Of a DNA stretch of 64,000 bases, positions 45,557 to 58,344 are shown one piece after another. Under the pieces are notes generated by a model that saw nothing but the letters and a program-made list of their open reading frames with translations, searched no databases and was not told the origin of the DNA. This DNA comes from Dallia pectoralis (Eukaryota > Chordata > Actinopteri > Esociformes > Umbridae), in contig CM055758.1 in NCBI GenBank assembly GCA_029465975.1, positions 10,238,845 through 10,302,844 of the forward strand, in the 5' to 3' direction. The first letter of the stretch is position 1. The number at the start of each line of letters is the position of its first letter. The position numbers were made by a program, and so were the translations under genes.

Positions 45557-48500
45557 TATTTCTCCCCTATGTGATTAACTCAATATTCCCTCTATAGAGA
45601 ACAGCCGATTAATACAGGTCTACCTGTGGGTGTAAAACCAGTGTTCTCCAATAGGGGCGCTGCAGCTGCTTCTATTTCTTCAGTATTTTGCCCTCTACAC
45701 TTCAGTTATATATCCACCTGCTCCGATGCTCATTTACTAATTTCCCCTGGTAAAGACACGGTGACATGACGACTCACTGCTGATGTCTTGATGTGTGTGT
45801 GTGTGTGTCATCTTTAGCTGACACAGTGACCTCACTATGTAGAGCGGTGGGATCTCCGTGAAGTCAGAGGAACGGAAGAGAATGGAGAAAGGAGGCGAGC
45901 GAGGGGAGGGAGACGATGGGGTCTAGGGCAGCTGATGAAGGTTGCGTTAACGGTGGCTTTTAGATATACGGCAGCACACTTTGGTCTCTCGTCTCACATT
46001 CCGTTGGATTGTGGTGGTCTCGGCGGACCTCGATGCCGTTGTGTGAACCCTGCTACAGAGAGAGAGAAGGGGCCATCATTTTGCTTTAGACGTTAATTAG
46101 TTCCATTGGCTATAAATCATTCACAGCTGCTGTGTGTGTGTGTGTAATAGTACTATTCTCTTGTCTTCTAATAGGCTGTTTTCAGTCAATATTTCTACAA
46201 GCGCTACTCCTGTCACATAGGCCCGGAGTTTTTGCAATGATTCTTTATTTGATCCTACACGGTCGGAAAGCATGAATATAAGAATAATATGGAAAACAGG
46301 TTATCCAAAGGATTTTTTTCTCCTTTGATATGGATACGGTGTGAATTCTGTATGAATGCCGTTCACATGTCATTACACTGCATTGCACTGGCATGTACAT
46401 CTTCCACTGGGCGTGGACTTGACACAATATCAGACCGAGGACCTGCTAGTGCGTGGTGTGTTTCTGGATATCGCCAGTGCACACGTGTGTGTGTGTGTGT
46501 GTGTGTGTGTTTGAGTGTGCGAACTAAAATGGCCTCGGGGTATCTCGTTCCTCTTTTATGTAACCGCCTAGATGCAGACCTCGAAGGGCCGTCTCTGTGT
46601 GAGCTCACAGGGTTCTCTCTCTAGCTTGTCTTCAGCTGCAGATGAGCTCTTCCTACTTGGGCGGAGATGACTGAAAATGACAAAAGAAAGGGTTCGGGGA
46701 TCTATACATATATATCATAGACTTTTGCTAATGAGATTTCAACCTGTGCCATTTGCGAAACATTTTAAAAAGCCTCACTGAAACGGCTTTGCGCCGTTTG
46801 CCTTTGAATGTGCTGTATCTGGGTGTGCCAATTAGCCTTTGGACTGTAGCATGGAGCACTGATTAAAGAAGTGTATATCACTCACTACACCGCTGGTAGT
46901 TGTAATCCACAAAGCTCACTTGCTAATGACCAGACATTGGGGTATTTCACCCAGCTCCTTCTATATTGTGGTTTTTATTGTGTGTAAAAAATATTGCCCT
47001 AGATTCAGTTTTCCTGCTGTGCTGAGCTACGAACAGAACGACAACGTGTATTCGAGAGCATTTCTTCGTGTGTGTTTATGTGTGTGTGTGTGTGTCTGTG
47101 TGTGTGTCCCCCAGATTCTGAGAGACCTGTGCATTTGCTTCCTTGTTTCCTTTCCTTGTGCGTTTGCGTGTTTTGCATGTGTGAGAGAATGCATCTCAGA
47201 GGACCAGGCCAGATGAGACAAGGTCAGGCTGATGTGTGAGCTCCCCTCGACCTAAGCTGTACGCATTTCACGGCACCCAAGCTCAAAGCCCAAAGCCTGG
47301 AGAAACATTCTGGAGGAACGTTCTAGAACAGAAACAGAACCTGCTGTGTAAAGCATGTGCCACTAGTGGCGGCGGCAACAGTAAATAGCAGGGCTGACGT
47401 TAGTGTTTCTGTAGTTTCTCGGCCTATACCTTAGGGATCACCAGATTAACTTAACTCCTGTTATTTAACAGCTCTCGGTTTTAGGTGACGGCGCCAGGCC
47501 TCTTTGTTTTTTTATTTTTTCATTCTAAGTTGTCGGGGGGATTACGCAGAACTCATTTTAGCAGACACGGGACTGTAGAACGTGGCCAGTTATCTTCCAT
47601 CTTGGCTTAAGGCACGCGTCCTGAGGCGGGAACAGTCCTATCAATCAATGCTTCGACGGTGGATCGTTTAATGTTGCAACTCGGCAGGTCCTTCCGTCTG
47701 TCAATATTTCTGGTCCGGCTTTTTTATATCTGGTTCACTCACCAAGCCTGAGGTACGGAAGGTCACTCCTACCGTATTTGGGCTGTCGCTAGGACCTTAG
47801 GACCCCTTTTAGTCCATATAGACCACTGTCTTGGGTTCTTTAGGGTCCAGGTCTATCTCAGCCACAGCTCATTATTCCTTATCAGCCTCTGGTCTGGCAC
47901 TAAGCCAACCTTCTGGGTCGGGGGGGGGCTAGATTGACAGTCATCTGTTTCAGGCCCTGTTGTAGATTGTTGACCTGTCATCGGCTGCTGTTCCTTGTAT
48001 CCTCGGCTACACTGCAACAAAAGTCGCACAATAAAAAATATATAAATATTTCAGGCTCAGGTATATGAATCATGAAATTCCTCATTTAAAGATTGCAAAC
48101 TGGCTTGAAGTAATACTTGAAAACTAGAAATGACCAATGCTTTAATGCTTTTTTTAACAATTGGTACAAATCAGCAAGCAGATTTGACTTTACATGAACC
48201 ACTGTGTACATTTGAATTGTAAACGTAAAGTAGGCTATTAGTCACGTCCGCCATTTTGAAGATACTGTTCAATTTCTGTAGTAGTGTGAGATGGTTCTGT
48301 GCATCTGATATTTCTGAACTAAAATAAATTAACTCCACTCGAGTGATGTGTCTTGTACAAACTCCACAAAGGTCTCCAGTCTTCAGCCTCAAGAAGATAA
48401 TTGACAACAGCGTCTGAAGCTGATAAAAATTATATTTGGTCATTTTTAATGTCAGTAATGACACTGAGTTTGGGCTTGTGACAAACATCTATATTGCAAA

Positions 48501-49620
48501 CTCAACAAGTTATTTCCCTCATCAAAACTCGGTTGGAAAAGAGAATATCTTGCTTTCGAGGTAGACGTTCCTCGCCGAGCCGAGGCCACAATATTTGTGA
48601 ATGCAGACATCCTACTATTTCAGCTACGAAAGTAGCAAAAAGGTTCTCGTGAAATATGATCCCGCAGACGTAATTGCTCATTACTCACTCACAGCAAGCG
48701 TTTAAGAGCTCAATGAAAAACAATATTGTGTACTTTCATAAATGTTTTAATGATTGCATTCAATTGGGATGAGTTTCCAATAAAGTGTGTATTGCAGTAT
48801 TCTTCAATTGAGCCAGGCTTATTCTTGTAACATGGTTGCTCAATTTCATCCTTGTCTTACTAAAACACAATTCATCTTTATATTACTCTCTTAAGTCAAC
48901 AGAGCTTGTTTCACGTCAAACATCACTCAAAAAAGGTTTATTTTCTAAACAATATATTCCAGGCATAGTTTCTGGAAGGGGCTGGTTAAGAAAAAACAAC
49001 TTTATTTCAAGCATTTTAATTTTTTTACCAGAATATTCGATAGATATTCTTGATAGGACATATATTTTTTCCAGTGTACTTCCTCTACTCTGCTCTTTTT
49101 CTGGGTCATCTAACTTACAGCAAGACTACAATCCCATCTGCAAGGCCTTTATTACCCCCGGGTCGTCTGCGCTTAATGGCAAGTATTGATTGGCTAGACC
49201 CCCTGCTCATTTCATCATCATGCCGAGCTATGATGCTTAAAATGCAATGTACCATCTTAGTACTAGCCCAGTTAAAGGGGACGAGGCTTTATCATAGTAA
49301 AACATTTCAGTGAAAACAGTCCATTGATCTCAATGTGGATTACGGACCTTCAGTAGCTCACATTTATCATGAGTTTTACCTGCAACCCTTAAGATAAAGA
49401 GAGATACTGTTTACAGAGACCTGGTGCCACATTTATAATGTGGTGGCTGTTTCTAAATTAGTCGTTGTGCCAGGTGTAGGTTGGACCTGGAGAGCTGCCC
49501 TAAGGCCAGCTGCAACCGCTCTTTTATTGACTGGGCTAATTCGCCTGGTCTTGTCCTCAATGCTAGAAACTAACGTTACACACGGGGGCGTGGCCAATTA
49601 CTATATTTTCACTAATATTC
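44868..49620. other. Probable long intron of the unnamed gene, with microsatellites
   Basis: Contains (GA)n at 45506-45553, (GT)n at 45791-45808, 46483-46511 and 47067-47107, and otherwise unique-looking sequence. No exon could be recognised. Confidence 0.5.
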
Positions 49621-49624
49621 AGTT

Positions 49625-49895
49625 TTCAAGGCCTACATTTATATTTAACATTTACATTTAGCCTTTATATTTAACATTTACATTAAATATTTCGATTTTA
49701 CATTTAATATTTTGATTTTACATTTACATTTCGATAGTATATAATATTTACATTTCAAATGTATATTTAACATTTATATCTAACATTTATATCTAAAATT
49801 TATATTTAACATTTATATTTAACATTTATATTTAACATTTATATTTAACATTTATATTTAACATTTATATTTAACATTTATATTTAACATTTAGA
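49625..49895. repeat. 12-bp TATTTAACATTT tandem array
   Basis: AT-rich units of about 12 bp (TATTTAACATTT). They are irregular at 49625-49790 and nearly perfect at 49795-49890. Confidence 0.9.
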
Positions 49896-49899
49896 TTTC

Positions 49900-51940
49900 A
49901 CAGTTTAACCTAGATAGTTCCTCTATTAAACAGGTCCCTTATAAATGCATTGGGATTTGGATTCACTGTCACCTTACTTGTGTGCTTAAAACGCTTAAGT
50001 TTTAAGTGTGTTTCTTTTACAGAAACAAATCTTGCTTACTTTGGTGAACAGGAGACAAATTATTCAATCAACTTGTATGCCATGTTCTAGACTATGGGTT
50101 ACAATATACCAAAGTGCATCTGCTGCTACTCTAAAGCTGCTTGACTCAGTTGATAATAGTGCCCTACATTATATTACTTAAGACAGTTATAACAGACATG
50201 ACTGTATTTTATACCAGGAAGTTTGCTGCTTAAAAGTGCATAGATCCCTCCATTATTCTATTTTTGTATACTAAACACTACTCCGCAAGCTTCCGGTATA
50301 TTCCGGTATATTCCGGTATACATCACTGTTGACACCCTAGATTGCTGGGTTTCAATAGTAGATCCAAGAGTTGTGAAATAGTATACAATCAAAGTTTCAT
50401 TTGGGTGCCTTGGTGTCTGTCCATGGGTCAGTTTAAGAACATTTGCATAGTGAGAATTGTTGTTGTTTTAATTGATTGTGAAAAGTATTGTCACAATGTC
50501 TGTTAATTGTATGTATCAATTGTCATTGTATTTGTGAGTTGATGTTCCCAGAGCATTCTTGAAAATGAGACATCGGTCTCAATGTGTCTCCCTGGTAAAA
50601 TAAAAGTTAAATAAATCTATTTAAGATATTATGATTGATATTACTGAAGAACATTACTCTTGGAAAAGTATTTGCATGAATTTACATGATTTATAATAAT
50701 GCCTTTGCATGTTTTAAAAGGTAATCGCTGAACATTTATGTGACGTGACATGTTGCGAAATGACATTCCAGTCTGTGTGCTCAGGTCACGCGCCGACCAG
50801 TTAGCGGAAGTATTCACCTATATTCAACCTTTCCCTGAATCAGTCTGCAGTCCCCACCTGCCTCAATTTACATCTGCTCTATACTTCATAAACATTGAAA
50901 AATGCATAATTCTCACAAGTTTTGTTGTCTCACAAGTCTGAAATATTCAGTTTCATGTGCATCAACCAGAACTCTCGTATTTTCTGTGGCGGACAACCAC
51001 CGATGATGGATCCATCTGTCCCTCTAGGATCTCCTTTTAAGTGTACCTTCTGTTAAATAAATCAGATGTTAAATTACGTAAAAAGGAGCCCAGAGGAAGA
51101 CTGAAGTGTTTCAGAAGGTTTGTACGTTTCCAGTAGATGTGGATGGGCTGAAGGTTTACATCCTATACAACTCTATAGGCATAGACTTTCCACAGCACCT
51201 GCTCTTGAGATTCATAATCATAAGCTTTTAAACAGGCGTCTGTTGCTTCAGGGCTATTACCACCATGTCAAAAGCGTAATTCCTGTATTAGTGAATACAG
51301 TCATGGAGAAAGAGCACTTTAAGTGGAGAAGGAGTGGAGAAGGGGAAAAGAAATGTGCTCATACGTTGTATCTTATTGTTGTTCGATCAAATTTATGTTT
51401 CCAGGGCTGATCGGTCCCACAGCGTGACCAGCAGGCACGGGTCTTCCTTAATGGAAGTGGAAACAAGACACAGGCAAAGGTTAGACACACTAGTTCCCTA
51501 TGTCCCTGGCACAACAGTACAGCAGCATAAATCTTAAAAATGAGACGGGGGTTCCAGTGAAACTGTGGCCCTGAACAGGGTAAACCTTGGACAGGGCCCA
51601 ACAAGCCACAAAACACCCACAGACTTTATCAAGCATCAACCAAGGGACACCAATCAACGACAACCACTAGGGAAGGTTTAGTTTTGCTCACAGAGTTACT
51701 CGAATTGAGGAACAAAAGAGAACTATAGCAAGCCAGTGACTCCACCCCCCAGGCAGGAATTGGGAGACAGGACATCCCAGGGGAGAGGAGAACCTTGCCC
51801 GGCAAAGACAGCAGAGCGGAATGAATTCCGAGCCTTCCGGTCACCTTCGTACCCTGGGCCATAATACACTTAACCAAGGGGGTTTGTAGTGTTTGCGTGG
51901 CATTGTCACGTTCATTTCTGGTTGGAAATTGCCACAAAAA
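49900..51940. other. Intronic/intergenic, retroelement tail candidate
   Basis: Three direct copies of TTCCGGTATA lie at 50292-50321. A LINE-tail-like GTCTCAATGTGTCTCCCTGG followed by AAATAAAAGTTAAATAAAT lies at about 50575-50617. 51420-51900 looks like a dispersed repeat, but I cannot define its ends. Confidence 0.4.
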
Positions 51941-51942
51941 TG

Positions 51943-52066
51943 CTTTGCTTAGTCATTATGGTGTGTTTTGTGTAGATTTCTGAAAAAAATTATCAATTTC
52001 ATAAATTAAGTCTATCACACAACAACATGTGGAGGAAGATGTCTGAATACTTTCAGAAGGCACTGT
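51943..52066. mobile_element. Tc1-like transposon right-end remnant
   Basis: The stretch ATTATGGTGTGTTTTGTGTA ... TGTGGAGGAAGATGTCTGAA followed by TACTTTCAGAAGGCACTGTA is the familiar terminal sequence of salmonid-type Tc1 elements (recalled from the family). No matching left end was found. Confidence 0.65.
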
Positions 52067-52990
52067 AAATCATTTCAGGGCTGATAAAAATCCAGATTTT
52101 GGGATCAGATTTGTATTTGATCCAATTTAACGATATGCTTTTGGTTTCATTGCATGCATGTTACGGATTAAACTTAACGGCCATCCCTTCTTCAGTCAGC
52201 TGTTAGCTGTCAAAAATGTAAATACAGTATACATAGAAAAATATCAATGGTTAATCAATAGTGTCTTCTTTAATTCAGGCCTTCAGTCTTGACAGCCGGT
52301 TACACAGAATATGTTGTGCCAGCCCTAAACACCTACATAATGTGTTTCTGCCTTGCTGGCTGATGGTGAAACAACGTTGTGTTTTGCGTGTGTTGTCTGG
52401 AATGGTTCCATATAAAGCCTCAAAGCAATTCTGTTTTGGATAGATGCGTTGTCTCTGGCTTGTCTCAGTGCTGGGTAATTATAATCTAGTGAAGTCATAA
52501 GTGAAGTCATATAAAGGAGATCCATTAACAGCTTCTTAATATTGGAAGGAAACACACTTGGTATAGGATTTCTTCCCTTGTCTGTGGTGCTTCTGAAACT
52601 AGGTAGTTTTACGTCAGCCCAAAAGCATAGAATTAGTGGGTCAAGATAGAGATTTACCTGTCTGAACTTACCGATCAACCACTCATCTATCAGCCCTCAC
52701 ATTAATTAAAACATTGCCTTCTGTCTCTAGGAGCTAGCCAACCAGTGCCATTCTAGCTTATGGAAGTAAATTATTTATATTTAATATGGACTTGTCTTGC
52801 GTTGTAGAAGCAAGCTTCCGATGTGATAACAGTGAGAGAGAACTTATTGTGCTCAAGGCCCCTGACATTGTTCAAAGAGGTTGAAGGCACATGATGACAT
52901 GACAATGTAACACACCGAAAAATCAGATCCTCACAGTTTTGTTTTTTATATCCGATCACATAATGAGAGTTTGTATTGATAACCATTATC
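52067..52990. other. Nothing recognised
   Basis: AT-rich, no exon or clear repeat. Confidence 0.45.
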
Positions 52991-52997
52991 CCAGACT

Positions 52998-53385
52998 GAT
53001 GCAGGGGCTGGAGCAGGGGCTGGTGCTGGAGCAGGGGCTGGTGCTGGAGCAAGGGCTGGGGCAGGGGCTGGTGCCGGAGCAGGGGCTGGTGCCGGAGCAG
53101 GGGCTGGTGCTGGGACAGGGGCTGGTGCTGGAGCGGGGGCTGGTGCTGGGGAAGGGGCTGGGACAGGGGCTGGTGCTGGGGTAGGGGCTGGTGCTGGAGC
53201 AGGGGCTGGTGCAGGGGTAGGGGCTGGGGCAGGGGCTGGTGCAGGGGTAGGGGCTGGTGCTGGGGTAGGGGCTGGTGCTGGGGCAGGGGCTGGTGCAGGG
53301 GTAGGGGCTGGTGCTGGGGTAGGGGCTGGTGCTGGGACAGGGGCTGGTGTAGGGGTAGGGGTAGGGGCTGGTGCAGGTTTAGGAC
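52998..53385. repeat. GGGGCTGGTGCTGGAGCA minisatellite
   Basis: Units of 6, 12 and 18 bp based on GGGGCTGGTGC(T/A)GG. The minus strand reads as a Pro-Ala(-Thr) repeat of about 130 residues in a 211-residue open frame that I regard as fortuitous. Confidence 0.92.
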
Positions 53386-53389
53386 ATGG

Positions 53390-55705
53390 CTGCATCTCCC
53401 GCGTAGAATGGTGGGCTTCTTCCCTCAGGGAGCGATCAACAAACTCCCAGAAGATACAACCCACCGTCAGGGTCTGCTGGCTTGTCATTTTCAGGCTGGG
53501 TATTCTGTCACGCTTTAAGGTGTAGTGCAGATACAAGCCACTTGCTGAGCCGATAATCACATTTGTGGTGTTTATTATCAATATAATACAAACACGAAAA
53601 CTACTAACTGAAAATGTAAACTGTATGAATCAAAGTTGCACCATAGTGTAACTTTCATTCAATAGAGTACAACGCTTAACCTGATCACTCACCAAAATAG
53701 CACCTAACATAACAATACCAGGAAGTAGTGACATAATACCAAACACTATATGACCCAGCCAATCACCAAACTCAGAACAGCCGTGTACAATTCCAATCAA
53801 ACCACCGGAAAACAGGAAGTGCACCCCACTAATTAGTGGGAACCTGGCGTTCACCACTTGTGACCTAGTTCACCATTCGTGGTTAGTAACTGTTGTTGTG
53901 CATTAGCTTTAAAGAAAATGATTTGCCAGCAGTTGCAGTATGAAGTAAACCTTACACTTAAAAACCAAGAAGCAAGAACATGTGTGTATATGTAAATAGC
54001 CACAAAAAATAAAGACTACGTCTTAAGCAGAAACAAATGGTCTGTGGCTGCCACGTCTGTGCGTTGTAACATACGATCAAGGGATTTATCCAGTTGTTGA
54101 GGTACACTACAAATGGTCTGGTAAAACAGACATTTTGTTGGCTTGGGTAATTCGATATGGATCAGTATCATCATCAGATGAATGAGCAGAGGATGAGGTG
54201 AGAGGCATCGAGCTTGTCCTCTGGGCCTGGTGTCTTTAGCTTATGGTGGGTACCTCATTTGTTAAGGTGCGCTAACTATTACTGGGTCATTTCTTTTTGC
54301 CCTACTAAGATGTCTTTAGACGAATGAGCTGTTGCAACTGTTTGTAACTCTGGATAAAGCTTTCGAGAAACCGTACAGTACATTTCAATAGCTACATAGG
54401 CTATCATGTTTGAGCTTTTATCCAAAACACATGAACTTATCGTTTTCTGAGGCAGAATGTGAACACAACAATGGAAATATGTGCAACGCTTGCCCAGATC
54501 CTAACAAGGCAATAACAACATACTAGCATAACCACAAACACACACATACAGTAACCCTCTGACATATCTTATCAATATCCCCGGCCTGCCTGGATTTGGA
54601 AATAATTTAAAAACGTGTTGAATAATGTTGAATACCCATGTGAATTGCTGTGTGTCCCTCCATGTAACTGTGGCAGTTGTTCTATTATCGTCTTGGCTTC
54701 TAGTTGACTGGTACAGGAGAGCACGCGTGATCTACCACAGGTACCTGAAAAGAGCAGCTAGGAGGACAAACTGTACATATTGGCATGCCCATGGCTGACT
54801 CATGTATCCTCCCCTCTGTATGTGCTTGTCAGTGTGTTATAGTGCCTGTAGCACATAAACAGAGAGGCAAAGAGAGCATCCAACGGTGCTATACCCCTGG
54901 TGTATAAGTATGTAATGCTCCTCTAGCCCTCCTCTCTCTCACTCAGCTGTATAGAGGCAGTGGACTGAAAATTGCACTCATATAAATACTTAATCGCAAA
55001 TTCCGTTTTAAACTGTGGAAGGAGAAGTCAGACGGAGTCTCTGGTCGTCGCCATCCCTTTGTCCATTTCTCCATTAGCTACCTTTCTGTCTAGCGTTATT
55101 TTGCTCTCTGGTAAATTAGCTTGTCTTCTTAGTTAGAATGTATGCTTTCTTGTGGTTTCTTCATCGGGGCATTCATGAATGTAAAACAATACTGTTATGT
55201 CCATATGCCCGCATTTTATGGTCCTCTCATTAAACAATGTGTATCTTTACTTTACAATAACTGAGTGTGTTTGTAACACGAGAAAGCTTTGTTGTGTTTG
55301 GAACAGCAGAAGAACACACCATGTCCCATTTCTGTAAGCTAAGAACAGGAGACTAAGGCTACAGAATGCAAGGGCACACCAACATTGGACAATAGACTGG
55401 ACGCTGTACTCAAATGGCCTTCACAAAAATATTTCACAAAGAGATATTATGTTAACGTTAAAGAATTTGTTTGAAAGGAGGTTTCTTCCATCGTTGAAAC
55501 ATAGTTTCTATTCAAAACGTCAGACCATGAAAAAAGAAATCTGCAAATTATTTATGGCAACGCTTATGGTGGTGACCATGAACTGATTTAGGGCTGATTT
55601 GGCGAACACAATGAATGAAAAGCTCACTTCTAAAATTACATAGTATTCACTTATATTTATTTAATGCAATGGCGTTTACAAAGTCTTCAGCGCTTTTGCA
55701 TCATT
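53390..55705. other. Nothing certain; LTR-like end at 53506
   Basis: A TGTCACGC terminus at 53506 with an AATAAA on the minus strand near 53562 resembles an LTR end, but no partner end with target duplication was found. The rest is AT-rich and unassigned. Confidence 0.35.
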
Positions 55706-55715
55706 ATCCACCATT

Positions 55716-56224
55716 AATAATAATAATAATTCATTACATTTATATAGCGCTTTTCTTCCTGGGAACTCAAAGCGCTTTTGCATGAAAGGGGGAATCTCCT
55801 CAACCACCACCAATGTGCAGCATCCACCTGGATGACGTGACGGCAGCCATATTGCACCAGAACACACACCAGCTTACTGGTGATGATAGAGCCAATTAGT
55901 ATATATATATGGTGATGATTAGGTGGCCATGATGGACAGAGGACAAGGGGCAGATTTGGCCAGGATGCTGGGGTTACACCCCTACTCTTTATCGAAGGAC
56001 ATCCTGGGGTTTTTAATGACCACAGAGAGTCAAGGCCTCGGTTTAACATCTCATCCGAAGGACCCACACAGACGAGAATGTAGCCCCTTCTGGCCCCACT
56101 AACACCTCTTCCAGCAGCAACCTGGTTTTTCCAGGAGGTCTCCGATCCAGGTACTTACCAGGCTCAGCCCTGCTTAGCTTCAGTGGGCAACCAGTGTTGG
56201 GCTATAGGGTGATATGGCTGCTAG
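55716..56224 (-). mobile_element. 5S-rRNA-derived SINE (SINE3-like)
   Basis: On the minus strand the element starts with GCAGCCATATCACCC and continues with AAGCTAAGCAGGGCTGAGCC and TACCTGGATCGGAGACCTCC, which are the internal promoter blocks (box A and box C) of 5S rRNA. It ends in an (ATT)n tail (55718-55732 on the plus strand reads AATAATAAT). CACCATT flanks both sides (55709-55715 and 56225-56231). Length is 509 bp; it is unusually long because a teleost-type body (GACCACAGAGAGTCAAGGCC) follows the head. Confidence 0.87.
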
Positions 56225-56344
56225 CACCATTGCAAAATGTGTTCTTCCATATAAGGTGTTTTTGTAGGCCTCGACCGTGAAGTGGAATGGCTGTTGTGTA
56301 TATGGGACAAAACTGTGGAAAACAACAAGACAAGCCGAGCTGAA

Positions 56345-56690
56345 GAAAGGTCCTGGTCCTCTGCTGTTACTCTGCTGGTCCCATGCTGGTCCTCTGCTGG
56401 TCCTCTGCTGGTCCTCTGCTGGTCCTCTCCTGATCCTCTCCTGGTCCTCTGCTGGTCCTCTGCTGGTCCTCTGCTGGTCCTCTGCTGGTCCTCTGCTTGT
56501 CCTCTCCTGGTCCTCTGCTGATCCTCTGCTGGTCTTCTGCTGGTCTCTCCTGGTCTCTGCTGGTCCTCTGCTGGTCCTCTGCTGGTCCTCTGCTGGTCCT
56601 CTGCTGGTCCTCTGCTGGTCCTCTCCTGGTCCTCTGCTAGTCCTCTGCTGGTCTTCTGCTTGTCCTCTGCTGCTTCTCTACCCTTGGTGT
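56345..56690. repeat. 12-bp TCCTCTGCTGGT minisatellite
   Basis: About 27 units of TCCTCTGCTGGT with variants CTCC/CTTG. The frame stays open on the plus strand because the unit is a multiple of three. Confidence 0.95.
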
Positions 56691-56859
56691 GTTTGGAACA
56701 CTAGTGACCAGAAACATTGTTTAATGGATTCAAATTCATATAGATTACTGTTCAGTTTCCTGTGTACCCAGCCAAATTATTTTAGTCAGTACAGGGGAGA
56801 AGGCAAAATAACAGAAAGTAACTAACTGTTACTTTGGAGGAACTTAATCACAAGTACAA

Positions 56860-57000
56860 ACTGTCAAAACTCGACAAGCGGACTTTGGCGTTTGTTGTCA
56901 CCGTTCTCTAGCCATTCCTGTTTCTCTGTTAATCACTGCCTTGTCCACTCAAGTCATCTCACACCAGCGAATGCCGAAGTCCGCTAGTTGATGATCGCAA
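56860..57000. other. Imperfect inverted repeat
   Basis: CAAGCGGACTTTGGCGTT (56874-56893) pairs with AATGCCGAAGTCCGCTAG (56969-56986) around about 75 bp. Possibly a small foldback element; no target duplication found. Confidence 0.45.
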
Positions 57001-57132
57001 AGCTTCAGGGGGAGTCGTGACAAAAACGCTGTTTCAGAGATGGCATAAGGTTGACTGCCAATTAGCAGTACATATGAGTTGGCAATAAAATATTTTATCT
57101 CAGTGTTTTTCCGTTAAAATTTAGTTTGTATT

Positions 57133-57464
57133 TGTTACACCTGTGTTTGGTTATGTTGCTCGTTTATGCCAATTGTGTTTGTGCGCTCTTTGTGGGAGCA
57201 TTGACGTTTTGTATTTTGCTGTTAGAGATCGTATTTGTTCAGTTTCCAGTAGTTATCCCGTGCCTCCTATTTGTTCAGTTTCCAGTCCAGTTACTCGGTG
57301 TCTAGTGTTTTGATATGTCTGATGTCTGATATTTTCCTGTTCCTCATTGTCCTGCATACCAGTGTCTACAGAGGTCTTTCCATTGTCTTCATTCTAATGT
57401 AACTAGGAATAAACATTTTAGATTGGAGTTCTGCGTCTGGGTCCTGTCTCGGCCAAACGTGACA
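57133..57464 (+). mobile_element. Probable solo LTR
   Basis: Starts TGTTACAC and ends AAACGTGACA, with AATAAA at about 57408. Flanks are GTATT (57128-57132) and GAATT (57465-57469), a 5-bp duplication with one mismatch. The 3' end resembles that of the other LTRs in the window. Confidence 0.65.
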
Positions 57465-57611
57465 GAATTGTCCAGAACAAGCAAATATTTTATTCCACAG
57501 TTCTCACCAAATTTAAGTCACACAGCAAAATAATGTACCAAATGTACGTTAGAGCCACAGCGGTAATAGTGAGCCGTGGAGTGATATTCAGGGAGGGTGA
57601 CAGGGGCATCT

Positions 57612-58339
57612 CGCAGTGTCTCTGTATGTGTCACTGGATTATAGTAATCATGCAGTGTCTCTGTATGTATCACTGGATTATAGTAATCTCGCAGTGTCTC
57701 TGTATGTGTCACTGGATTACATTAATCTTGCAGTGTCTCTGAATGTGTCACTGGATTATAGTAATCATGCAGTGTCTCTGTATGTGTCACTGGATTACAG
57801 TAATCTTGCAGTGTCTCTGTATGTGTCACTGGATTACAGTAATCTTGCAGTGTCTCTGTATGTGTCACTGGATTACAGTAATCTTGCAGTGTTTCTGTAT
57901 GTGTCACTGAATTACAGTAATCTCGCAGTGTCTCTGTATGTATAACTGAATTACAGTAATCTTGCAGTGTTTCTGTATGTGTCACTGGATTACAGTAATC
58001 TTGCAGTGTCTCTGTATGTATAACTGAATTACAGTAATCTTGCAGTGTCTCTGTATGTGTCACTGGATTACAGTAATCTTGCAGTGTTTCTGTATGTGTC
58101 ACTGAATTACAGTAATCTCGCAGTGTCTCTGTATGTATAACTGAATTACAGTAATCTTGCAGTGTTTCTGTATGTGTCACTGGATTACAGTCATCTTGCA
58201 GTGTCTCTGTATGTGTCACTGGATTACAGTAACCTTGCAGTGTCTCTGTATGTGTCACTGGATTACAGTGATCTTGCAGTGTCTCTGTATGTGTCACTGG
58301 ATTACAGTGATCTTGCAGTGTCTCTGTATGTGTCACTGT
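57612..58339. repeat. 39-bp tandem array, about 19 copies
   Basis: Units begin GCAGTGTCTCTGTATGTGTC and continue ACTGGATTACAGTAATCTT. The 39-bp period keeps several frames open (13-residue repeats) on both strands; no gene is inferred. Confidence 0.96.
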
Positions 58340-58344
58340 GATTG

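Noticed and set aside
53630..53857. 75-codon hydrophobic minus frame
   Set aside because: No recognised family, and it overlaps the uncertain LTR-like region; too short to support alone.
53506..53870. Fifth solo LTR
   Set aside because: One end (TGTCACGC, AATAAA on minus) looks right, but no opposite terminus with a matching 5-bp duplication was found.
56277..56825. 182-codon frame rich in LLVLCWSSAGP
   Set aside because: Generated by the 12-bp TCCTCTGCTGGT minisatellite.
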